DNA of 42,971 nt, from assembly GCA_030429835.1 (NCBI GenBank), contig JAUIGC010000010.1:1-42971 (forward strand). The letters run 5' to 3'. A model generated the notes under the pieces. The model did not search any database. It was not told the DNA's origin and saw nothing but the letters and a program-made list of their open reading frames with translations. Origin of the DNA: Bacteroidia bacterium. Lineage in GTDB: Bacteria > Bacteroidota > Bacteroidia > Flavobacteriales > Flavobacteriaceae. Numbering within the stretch: position 1 is the stretch's first letter; each line of letters opens with the position of its first letter. A program made the position numbers and the translations under genes. Of this stretch, positions 17,600 through 23,724 are shown piece after piece.

Positions 17600-18211
17600 T
17601 CATTCCGTTATTTTTATTTTTTCGTCAAACCAAACATCTTCGTATCCGTTTTTGTCAATTAAAAATCGATAGCCAACATCAAGTCCGAAATATTTAATTA
17701 ATTCAGGTCGCATTTGAAGCAAATGTTCGGCACACATTGGTCGGAAAAAGTCATCAGATTCCGAATATTCTCCTGTCCAAATATACCAACCTGTAGTTCC
17801 TTTTTCTTTTGGATGTCTCAATCCGTGAATTGGGTCAGCATTCAAGTCATAACCAATTCCAATTTTTAGCTTTTTGTTAATCGGATTCCATTTAGACTCA
17901 TATTTTTCACAAATCTTTTTTTGTCGGTCGATATGTACGTTCCACAAATTGTAATCCGCTAATAAATCCTCATCGGTTTCCAATTGATGTTTCCAAAGTC
18001 TTATGTTTTGTTTTGTAATCGGAAAGTTAATTTCTGGATTGTCCCATTGAAAAATAATATCAGATATTACATCATCGTCCCAATCAAAATGGTCTTCTGT
18101 GATTAGATTCCACGCATAATTCTCAAAATCCTTTTCTCGAATTTCACCATTCAGATATTGGTCGCATTTTGCGATTAAGTCCGAACGTGATATTTTGATT
18201 TCTTGATTCAA
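17600..18211 (-). CDS. Imm33/DUF2185-like orphan immunity-type protein (cassette gene)
   Basis: 203 residues, no signal peptide. The C-terminal part (about 140-200), GWYIWTGEYSESDDFFRPMC, HLLQMRPELIKYFGLDVGYRFL and YEDVWFDEKI, resembles the Imm33/DUF2185 fold (G-W-x-x-x-x-G-E...P-E-x-x-x-Y-L/F-x-x-x-x-G-x-x-F). The N-terminal part (about 1-110) is acidic and helical with repeated Trp/Asp (DHFDWDDDVISDIIFQWDNPEI), as in other polymorphic-toxin immunity proteins. No toxin gene is adjacent. It is bracketed by GTTGTACACC/GGTGTACAAC, with the stop 6 bases from the core. The family match is by eye and moderate; it could be an unrelated acidic protein. Confidence 0.75.
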   Translation of the reverse strand: MNQEIKISRSDLIAKCDQYLNGEIREKDFENYAWNLITEDHFDWDDDVISDIIFQWDNPEINFPITKQNIRLWKHQLETDEDLLADYNLWNVHIDRQKKICEKYESKWNPINKKLKIGIGYDLNADPIHGLRHPKEKGTTGWYIWTGEYSESDDFFRPMCAEHLLQMRPELIKYFGLDVGYRFLIDKNGYEDVWFDEKIKITE

Positions 18212-18229
18212 TTCTGCGTTTTCTTAAAT

Positions 18230-18442
18230 GGTGTACAACGGTCTCGTATAACCGTCAGTTACGGGATTAAAGTTAATGTTTTTCGGTTAAGTACTGGCGT
18301 TAGCAATTCCGAGTGGATTCGTGGGCCTGCCCTGAGCGAAGTTGAAGGGTAGTCGAATCCGCCGACACGAGCGAAGCGACTGACGAACTCCATTAAAAAT
18401 AAATAAGCGTGAGTAAATTGCGGTTATACATTGTTGTAACAC
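18230..18442 (-). repeat. Cassette-type element, type II (213 bases), copy 2
   Basis: Left arm GTACAACGGTCTCGTATAAC (18233-18252) and right arm GCGGTTATACATTGTTGTAA (18420-18439) pair. Interior as in copy 1 with the REP-like hairpin at 18330-18349. Its right core GTTGTAACAC (18433-18442) is the inverse of GTGTTACAAC at 18915-18924. The right arm also encodes the last residues and stop codon of the 18424-18882 gene. Confidence 0.68.
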
Positions 18443-18882
18443 GTTTTTTTCGATATCAGAACTCCTAAAAATGCACCGGAAATTATTGTTGGAATTCCGC
18501 CATAAACTAAAATCAAGGCTAATGGTTTAAAATAATAATCAACTACAAGTTCAGAAATCACATCGTTGCTATTTAATACTCCAAATTCAATAAACCCAAC
18601 TGTAGAGCCTCCAATTATTCCGATGATTAAAATGAGAATCATTCCGAAAACTCCAGTCAAAATTGAATTCCATTTTTTTTGGCAAATCAATTTGTGCATT
18701 CGTTTTCCCAAATAATAGCTTGCAACCAATAAAAATCCAATTCCAGCTCCAAGATTTAAAGCAAAATCATTCAGAAACTCCAATACTCTATCATATCCAC
18801 CAGCTATTACAGCAAACATTAATGAAGCAATAAATAAATCAATTATTGTTGTTAATAATGTAAATCGGACAGCTTTATTCAT
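18424..18882 (-). CDS. Small four-helix membrane protein (cassette gene)
   Basis: 152 residues, four predicted membrane helices (about 7-26, 42-58, 73-95 and 115-140), family not recognised. A short basic loop (LGKRMHKLICQKKW) separates helices 2 and 3. The last residues, KKTCYNNV, and the stop codon TAA are encoded by the arm of the downstream element, so the element supplies the C-terminus. It is bracketed by the perfect 10-base pair GTTGTAACAC (18433) / GTGTTACAAC (18915). The sequence is visibly richer in A/T than the flanking housekeeping genes, as are its cassette neighbours. Confidence 0.75.
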   Translation of the reverse strand: MNKAVRFTLLTTIIDLFIASLMFAVIAGGYDRVLEFLNDFALNLGAGIGFLLVASYYLGKRMHKLICQKKWNSILTGVFGMILILIIGIIGGSTVGFIEFGVLNSNDVISELVVDYYFKPLALILVYGGIPTIISGAFLGVLISKKTCYNNV

Positions 18883-18914
18883 TCATTTTAATTTCAACAG
18901 TTTTTTTGACAAAT

Positions 18915-19128
18915 GTGTTACAACGGTCTCGTATAACCGTCAGTTACGGGTTTATATGCGTTAATTTTCGGTTTGGCACTGACCTTAGCAATTCCGAGTG
19001 GATTCGTGAGCCAGCCCTGAGCGAAGTTGAAGGGTAGTCGAATCCGCCGACTAGAGCATAGCGACTGACGAACTCCATAGAAAATAAACATGCGTGAGTA
19101 AATTGCTGTTATACATTGTTGTAGCACG
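18915..19128 (-). repeat. Cassette-type element, type II (214 bases), copy 3
   Basis: Third near-identical copy: left arm GTTACAACGGTCTCGTATAAC (18917-18937), right arm GCTGTTATACATTGTTGTAG (19105-19124), REP-like hairpin at 19015-19034. Its right core GTTGTAGCACG (19118-19128) should have a partner upstream of the 19132-19740 gene, but none is found because the element there is truncated. Confidence 0.65.
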
Positions 19129-19131
19129 TTT

Positions 19132-19740
19132 TTATTCGAAGGTTGAGTTTTTCCACGCATACATTAATTCATTCTTTTCTTTATCATTGAAATAATTTAA
19201 GTTCACTCCAAAATCAAGTCCATTCATATATCTGCAATAAAAATCTTGATAAAGAATAATTTCGCTTTTTTGATTATAAACAGTTATTTTGAACAAATCA
19301 AATTCCAAATTGTCGATTATTTCTTTAGAAGAAGTCGTGTCTACTTTAATTCCGTTTTGTGCATAAGTATTGTAAAGTATTTCCTTAACAATTTTCTTTT
19401 GGTCTTCATATTCTCCGTCATATTCAAGTTCAAATTTTTCCGAGGTTGCTGCAAAAATGTGTCGTCTATCTTTTTGAAAACTTATAAGTTGTTTTAGACC
19501 GCTTGCATCGTAGTCAATTCCGTTCGCTTCGTTTATCGCTTTTAGTCCTTTATCTTCTCTTTTTTGTGATTCTCCTCGTTGAGTAACATTCCAACCTTTT
19601 GGTATTTCGATTGTCCAACCAATTTCATTGCTATGATATTTATTTTCATTGACCGTTCCTTCATCGACTTGTTTGTTTGGGTCAGTTTTACAAGAAACAA
19701 ATAGGGTTAATGTCAAAATTGTTAAAAGGTTTATTCTCAT
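19132..19740 (-). CDS. Lipoprotein of unknown function, PsbP-like opening (cassette gene)
   Basis: 202 residues with a lipobox (LFVSC, Cys17) and thus an envelope lipoprotein. The motif GWTIEIPKGWNV (about residues 38-49) followed by a charged segment is typical of PsbP/MOG1-like lipoproteins, which have a mixed alpha-beta sandwich fold; the rest (DLFKITVYNQKSEIILYQDFYCRYMNG) fits the same pattern of strands. Exact function is unknown. The stop lies 3 bases from the core of the downstream element. The upstream element (19.79-19.83 kb) has lost its left half, so only one end of this unit can be confirmed. Confidence 0.78.
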   Translation of the reverse strand: MRINLLTILTLTLFVSCKTDPNKQVDEGTVNENKYHSNEIGWTIEIPKGWNVTQRGESQKREDKGLKAINEANGIDYDASGLKQLISFQKDRRHIFAATSEKFELEYDGEYEDQKKIVKEILYNTYAQNGIKVDTTSSKEIIDNLEFDLFKITVYNQKSEIILYQDFYCRYMNGLDFGVNLNYFNDKEKNELMYAWKNSTFE

Positions 19741-19794
19741 ATTTTCGGTTTTTTACCATCGGTTTATTTGTAAAACTCATTTTCGTTTTAGCCT

Positions 19795-19830
19795 CTAAAC
19801 CGCTATTATTTTTATACAATGTTAGGGTAC
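19795..19830 (-). repeat. Half cassette-type element (right arm only)
   Basis: CCGCTATTATTTTTATACAATGTTAGGGTAC resembles the right arms of type I elements, and GTTAGGGTAC (19821-19830) pairs with GTGCCCTAAC (20442-20451) at 9 of 10 positions, bracketing the 19840-20439 gene. The left arm expected between 19741 and 19795 is not present. Confidence 0.5.
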
Positions 19831-19839
19831 GTATTTAAT

Positions 19840-20439
19840 TTAGGAAACTTCTAATATTTCAATTCTTTCAATTTCCCAATTGTCATTCACTTTATTTATA
19901 TAGACAATTCCTCCTTGTCCACAAAGACCTCCACATCTATAACTTACCCATAACTTTCCGTTTAATTTTTGTTTTTCAAATTCAATTCTTGAAAACGAAA
20001 AAACTCCAGCAAAGTTATATTTCAGTCTTTCTTTCCAAATATCAATTCCTTGGGGAAATTCCTTTCTCGGTTTAAATATGAATTTTTCAGTATTTTTAAT
20101 TTTTTCAAAATCCACTTTACTTGAAGAAATATTTTCCCACTTTTCAATTTCCTCCTCAATAGCAATTATAAATTCAGTATTATATTTAGGCTTATCATTA
20201 AAATAGTTGATTTTATATTCTTTCCATTTCTGTAATTTTATTTTAGTATTTTTTTCATTCCTAATTTCTTTCGGTGGTGGTGGAATTGGTCTGATATCCA
20301 CAAACATTGAATCTACAATTTTTGGAAGTAATTCAATAAAAACTTCCTGTTCAAAATTCGAGTCTATTTTTTCTTGCCCACATCCAAATAAGTAGAACAA
20401 TGAAAATAGAAATATCAATATGTTTTTGGTTTTTCTCAT
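19840..20439 (-). CDS. Lipoprotein of unknown function (cassette gene)
   Basis: 199 residues with a lipoprotein signal (FLFSLFYLFGC, Cys20), family not recognised. The region after the lipid anchor has IRPIPPPPKEIRNEKN, a short Pro-rich linker, followed by a long charged helical stretch (EFIIAIEEEIEKWENI). The C-terminal end LWVSYRCGGLCGQGGIVYINKVNDNWEIERIEILEVS holds a C-G-G-x-C-G-Q-G-G loop and a final pair of strands. This kind of ending is common in small Flavobacteriaceae lipoproteins. The coding sequence is very A/T-rich. It is bracketed by GTTAGGGTAC (19821) and GTGCCCTAAC (20442). Confidence 0.78.
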   Translation of the reverse strand: MRKTKNILIFLFSLFYLFGCGQEKIDSNFEQEVFIELLPKIVDSMFVDIRPIPPPPKEIRNEKNTKIKLQKWKEYKINYFNDKPKYNTEFIIAIEEEIEKWENISSSKVDFEKIKNTEKFIFKPRKEFPQGIDIWKERLKYNFAGVFSFSRIEFEKQKLNGKLWVSYRCGGLCGQGGIVYINKVNDNWEIERIEILEVS

Positions 20440-20441
20440 AT

Positions 20442-20600
20442 GTGCCCTAACGGTTCGTCTATGATTAGTAGCGGACTTTTCATGTAGGCTGAGCGTAGCC
20501 GAAGCCAGGAAAATGTCCGCCTGACTCTAAAGATAATTGATTGCAGGAATTTCCACTTGGAAATTCCGACCGCAATTAATTATACACCGTGTTAGCACCA
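20442..20600 (-). repeat. Cassette-type element, type I arms
   Basis: Outer arms CCCTAACGGTTCGTCTATGA (20445-20464) and CCGCAATTAATTATACACCG (20571-20590). Interior hairpins: GCGGACTTTTC/GAAAATGTCCGC enclosing the REP-like GGCTGAGCGTAGCCGAAGCC (20487-20506), then GGAATTTCC/GGAAATTCC, shared with the element at 16536. GTTAGCACCA (20591-20600) is the perfect inverse of TGGTGCTAAC at 20901-20910. Confidence 0.68.
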
Positions 20601-20611
20601 GTGTTTTGTTT

Positions 20612-20890
20612 TTAATATCCCTTTGTTCCGTGAAAACCTGACGTGTAGCCTTTTTTGTCTTTTCTAATTAGTCTGTCCCTCTCTTTTTTTGTAATTGTCC
20701 GATTATCCGACAAAATCAAGTCCTTAAAAAGATAGAACCAAATAAAAGGAATCAACCAAATCAACACTGAGTTGATAATTTTTTTATTCCTTTCAAGTCC
20801 GACAGAACGGATAATTCTAATCTGCGCATTTATTGTAAATCCAAAATAAATACAGCATAGTAGAATTAAACCTATTATTTTCCAATTCAT
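20612..20890 (-). CDS. Small membrane protein, two helices (cassette gene)
   Basis: 92 residues. A first hydrophobic helix (IIGLILLCCIYFGFTINA, about 4-21) is followed by a short basic loop (RIIRSVGLERNKK), a second helix (INSVLIWLIPFIWFYLF, about 39-55) and a basic tail (TITKKERDRLIRKDKKGYTSG). The layout recalls phospholipase-D-nuclease-N-like or other short two-helix anchors, but no family is secure. It is bracketed by a perfect 10-base pair, GTTAGCACCA (20591) and TGGTGCTAAC (20901). Confidence 0.7.
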   Translation of the reverse strand: MNWKIIGLILLCCIYFGFTINAQIRIIRSVGLERNKKIINSVLIWLIPFIWFYLFKDLILSDNRTITKKERDRLIRKDKKGYTSGFHGTKGY

Positions 20891-20900
20891 TTTTCAATAT

Positions 20901-20990
20901 TGGTGCTAACGGTTTAGGCTATGGTTTCGTTGCGAAATGATTCGGCAGAATTATTCCGCCGCAATGAATTATAGCCAGTGTTGTAGCAAG
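20901..20990 (-). repeat. Cassette-type element, short type I (90 bases)
   Basis: The cleanest palindrome of the set: GCTAACGGTTTAGGCTATGG...TTGCG (20905-20932) against CGCAATGAATTATAGCCAGTGTTGTAGC (20960-20987); GGCTAT/ATAGCC and TTGCG/CGCAA pair exactly with small bulges, leaving a 28-base loop. TTGTAGCAA (20981-20989) is the inverse of TTGCTACAA at 21500-21508. The right arm encodes the end of the 20969-21496 protein and its stop codon. Confidence 0.7.
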
Positions 20991-21496
20991 TTTTTTTTGT
21001 ATATCCGAAACAGAGCTAAAAGTATTCCGATTCCTATTGCCCAAAGATTTAAATACAACTTGTTATTATTCTTAATACGGTGATAAATTTCTATTCCTTT
21101 GTATTTGTTCATCATAAATATAAAAGTTGAGGGTATTACCATTAGAATTACTAATTGTAGTATATCCATAAATCCATCTATTTTGTTTTCGATTATGGAC
21201 TTAATAAAATTCGAAAAGACAAAATAAAACCAAGAAGTTATTAAAATCCATCCGATTTTGTTTCTGAGAAAGATCCCGCTTCCTAGAACCAGGGATAAAA
21301 TACTTGCAGTAAATTGATTCGAAAGCTTTAGTCCGTAAATCAGATTTGGCAAGTCATATCTTTCTTCCCAAGGTACTACTGCTCCCAGAAATTCGTCGAA
21401 CGCTTTTAATTCCCAAATCCAAATACCAACCACCAAAAGCAACAGCAGAAAATATATGAGGTAAGTTATATGTCGGTTACTTATTTTAATTTTCAA
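20969..21496 (-). CDS. Small four-helix membrane protein (first cassette gene)
   Basis: 175 residues with membrane helices at about 11-28, 55-72, 78-98, 112-130 and 148-165 in a small integral protein of unknown family. The last residues, NLLQHWL, and the stop codon TAA come from the arm of the downstream element. It is bracketed by TTGTAGCAA (20981-20989) and TTGCTACAA (21500-21508). It is the first unit of the array in the direction of transcription, so a promoter upstream at 21.5-21.6 kb could serve the following units. Confidence 0.75.
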   Translation of the reverse strand: MKIKISNRHITYLIYFLLLLLVVGIWIWELKAFDEFLGAVVPWEERYDLPNLIYGLKLSNQFTASILSLVLGSGIFLRNKIGWILITSWFYFVFSNFIKSIIENKIDGFMDILQLVILMVIPSTFIFMMNKYKGIEIYHRIKNNNKLYLNLWAIGIGILLALFRIYKKNLLQHWL

Positions 21497-21518
21497 AATT
21501 TGCTACAAAAATTGTATA

Positions 21519-21536
21519 TAGATCATTAATGATCTA
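21519..21536. promoter_or_regulatory. Perfect 18-base palindrome at the leading edge of the array
   Basis: TAGATCATTAATGATCTA is its own reverse complement, and the next bases continue GTATA/TATAC with one slip. It lies 23 bases before the start of the first cassette gene and just after its core (21500-21508). It may be an operator for a dimeric protein, a folded recombination site or a terminator stem; the sequence does not decide. Confidence 0.4.
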
Positions 21537-21620
21537 TACTTCTAATATATGAGGAACTAAAGATATATAAATACGAGGGTCTAAGTAATTCATGTATAAC
21601 TAATAGTTCTTGTCCCTAAG

Positions 21621-22505
21621 TTAAGGAAAGGTACCCGAAAATTTAGATTGCAATTCCTGGCCGGCAAAGCCTTTTTTAAACACGGAGGGATTTTCGCCCG
21701 TTATCTTTTTAAAGCTTCGGTTAAAATAGGAAAGACTTTCAAATCCGCACTCAAAACACGCTTCGCCCACATTCTTTCCCATGAGCAATAAGCGTTTGGC
21801 CTGACTGATACGATATTGATTTAAAAATGAAACAAAAGTGCTTCCTGTGGTCTTTTTAAAATAGCGACAGAAGGCAGGTTTGGTCAGCCCGCAGAGGTCG
21901 GCCATTTCATCCAAGGTTATTTTTTCTTGATAGCGTTCGTCAATATGTGCATATATCTTTCGCATCCGCTTTTGTTCCTTGTTTTTTAGCTTGTTAACAT
22001 AGGGTGTTTTATGTAACAGTTGAAACTCCTTGCTTTGGGATAGGCGTTTTAGAATGTTCAACACGGATATAAAGAACTCAAAGGGTTCCAATTGATATAA
22101 TTTCTTCAATAGCGTACCCACCTCTTCCTTGGTCTTACCGTGAAAGGCAACCCCGTATCTGGATAGATCCAAAAGGCGGTCCAGTTGCTTCAGTTCCGGG
22201 TAATCCCGTAATACATTATCCTTAAAACCGGGTTTAATATGTAACACCTCCTTGCGATACGATGTAGTAACGCCATGGTCAAAATTCAAATGGGGAATGT
22301 TGGAGCCTATAAGCACAAGGTCGCTGCCCTCAAAATTGGATATATGATCGCCCACATGCCGTTTGGCATCGGCACCTTCTATATAGACCAATTCCAATTC
22401 CGGATGAAAATGCCAATAAAAAAGGTGGCTCAGTTTAGGGTCGTGCAATAACCTGAACGGACTTTTAGAATTGGGCGAAATGGTTTCCAGTTGTACTTTC
22501 ATCAA
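21621..22505 (-). CDS. AraC-family transcriptional regulator
   Basis: 294 residues: an N-terminal cupin-like sensing domain (FYWHFHPELELVYIEGADAKRHVGDHISNFEGSDLVLIGSNIPH, about 29-73) and a C-terminal AraC DNA-binding domain with two helix-turn-helix units (ITLDEMADLCGLTKPAFCRYFKKTTGSTFVSFLNQYRISQAKRLL and VGEACFECGFESLSYFNRSFKKITGENPSVFKK, about 195-280). It is divergent from the PhyH dioxygenase gene across a 162-base gap, so that gene is its likely target. The inducer is probably a small sugar-like or acid ligand, not identifiable here. Confidence 0.93.
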   Translation of the reverse strand: MMKVQLETISPNSKSPFRLLHDPKLSHLFYWHFHPELELVYIEGADAKRHVGDHISNFEGSDLVLIGSNIPHLNFDHGVTTSYRKEVLHIKPGFKDNVLRDYPELKQLDRLLDLSRYGVAFHGKTKEEVGTLLKKLYQLEPFEFFISVLNILKRLSQSKEFQLLHKTPYVNKLKNKEQKRMRKIYAHIDERYQEKITLDEMADLCGLTKPAFCRYFKKTTGSTFVSFLNQYRISQAKRLLLMGKNVGEACFECGFESLSYFNRSFKKITGENPSVFKKGFAGQELQSKFSGTFP

Positions 22506-22667
22506 AGCGAATTTCTATGCCGAATATAACTAAATTGATACTTAAATAGGTAGTAATACATAAAAATGTTAATATAGTTCAAATATAGATTAATATTACG
22601 GTAGCTTAGAGAATTGTTTCATACTAGTTTTACCTAAAGATTGAGACAAACATAAATACGATACAAT

Positions 22668-23642
22668 ATGCAACAATCCACAGAAAAAGTAGCAATGGGC
22701 AATATGGCCCATCAGGATATTCCTGGAAATCCGTCCACCGCCACGAGCAGTAAGCAGAAGCTCAATGACCGATCTAATGGAGAACCACTTCGAGTGCTTT
22801 CTGAGTCCGATTGGGAGTTTTGGAAACACAACGGGTACATCGTAATAAAGAATGCCATAACGAAAGAACAGGCTGAAAGGACCGCCGGATTCCTTTGGGA
22901 ATTTGATGAAAAAAATCCCAATGACAAAAGTACCTGGTATGCCCCGCCACGGGCAGAAATGAAAATGAAGGAACTTACCGGTACCGGAATGGTGGAAGTC
23001 TATAACCATCAATACTTATGGGATAACCGCCAGACCCAAAGAGTATATGATGCCTTTGTGGATGTATGGGGAACGGAAAAACTTTGGGTGACCATTGACC
23101 GTGCCAACCTAAACTTTCCGCAGCGGGAGGGCGAAAACAAAAAAGGTTTTATCCATTGGGACTACGACCCGGAAACCAAACCGCAAAATGTACAGGGTGT
23201 TTTGGCGCTAGCCGATCAAACCGATGAAAACATGGGCGGTTTTCAGTGTATTCCTTGGTTGTACCGAAATTATGATACTTGGAAATTGACCCAACCCGAA
23301 GACCGAGATCATTTTCAACCTGATATTTCCGATTTGGAGGATAAAATTGTGAAGGTGAAAATGGAAGCAGGCGACCTTCTGATTTTCAATAGCACTGAAC
23401 CGCATGGAATTCGGCCCAATAAATCAGGGGATAAGGTACGTATAGCCCAATATATTTCCATGATGCCCGCCGAAGAGGATAACGAGGCCCTTAAAAATTG
23501 GCGCATAAATTCATGGAAAAACAGGGTGGCGCCGGAAGGTTATGCATTTCCCGGGGATCCTAGAAAATGGGAACAAACGAGATATGAAACTGCCAAATTA
23601 TCGCCGCTTGGAGAAAAATTATTGGGCCTAAAATCTTGGTAA
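22668..23642 (+). CDS. Phytanoyl-CoA dioxygenase (PhyH) family protein
   Basis: 324 residues, Fe(II)/2-oxoglutarate oxygenase of the PhyH family with the jelly-roll core. The metal triad is H-x-D in FIHWDYDPETKP (about residues 163-167) and the distal His in STEPHGIRPN, followed by the Arg in KVRIAQYISM for 2-oxoglutarate. The opening EFWKHNGYIVIKNAITKEQAERTAGFLWEF is typical. The first 30 residues are a polar, low-complexity extension. The substrate is unknown; the Trp-rich central region is a pattern seen in a distinct Bacteroidota subgroup. It is divergent from an AraC regulator. Confidence 0.92.
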   Translation: MQQSTEKVAMGNMAHQDIPGNPSTATSSKQKLNDRSNGEPLRVLSESDWEFWKHNGYIVIKNAITKEQAERTAGFLWEFDEKNPNDKSTWYAPPRAEMKMKELTGTGMVEVYNHQYLWDNRQTQRVYDAFVDVWGTEKLWVTIDRANLNFPQREGENKKGFIHWDYDPETKPQNVQGVLALADQTDENMGGFQCIPWLYRNYDTWKLTQPEDRDHFQPDISDLEDKIVKVKMEAGDLLIFNSTEPHGIRPNKSGDKVRIAQYISMMPAEEDNEALKNWRINSWKNRVAPEGYAFPGDPRKWEQTRYETAKLSPLGEKLLGLKSW

Positions 23643-23696
23643 GTTGCTAAATCGTTAATAATCATTCGGTTTCTGGTCGCTTCTTGGAATTAATAC

Positions 23697-23704
23697 TATT
23701 TTTG
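23697..23704 (+). promoter_or_regulatory. Possible -7 box of the SulP gene
   Basis: TATTTTTG fits TAnnTTTG and lies 20 bases before the GTG start. A weak TTTC -33-like match lies about 23 bases further upstream. Confidence 0.3.
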
Positions 23705-23724
23705 CGCCCTTAAAATAATGAGGC

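Larger units (their letters stand above)
16536..21508 (-). mobile_element. Integron-cassette-like gene array without an integrase
   Basis: Seven small genes, all on the minus strand, alternate with long imperfect palindromes at 16536, 17381, 18230, 18915, about 19795 (half), 20442 and 20901. Each gene's stop codon lies inside or within about 25 bases of the next element, and each start lies within about 45 bases of the previous one. Unit-specific inverted ends (7-10 bases) bracket six of the seven genes. This is the geometry of attC cassettes. The core begins GTT but the next bases do not follow RRRY, and no tyrosine recombinase lies in the window. The array may extend left to 12342. Confidence 0.6.

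Noticed and set aside
17418-17603. A 61-codon open frame on the minus strand with a FYGVRQSLCSSRRIRLPF peptide
   Set aside because: It is a translation of the repeated 213-base element; a similar peptide recurs at 18918-19160 because the element recurs, not because of coding selection.
18918-19160. An 80-codon open frame on the minus strand inside the third type II element
   Set aside because: Same repeat-derived peptide as at 17418; it overlaps the end of a better supported lipoprotein gene.
16536-20990. Canonical attC sites
   Set aside because: The cores keep GTT/AAC but not GTTRRRY/RYYYAAC, and the arms do not match known attC L boxes, so I call them cassette-type elements and not attC.
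16536-21508. A CRISPR array
   Set aside because: Repeat units are 90-214 bases, separated by whole genes, palindromic and variable; no short direct repeats or cas genes are seen.
16536-21508. Ordinary MITE insertions between genes
   Set aside because: MITEs would not give ends that are complementary across each gene and unique to each unit; target-site duplications at the element edges are not seen.
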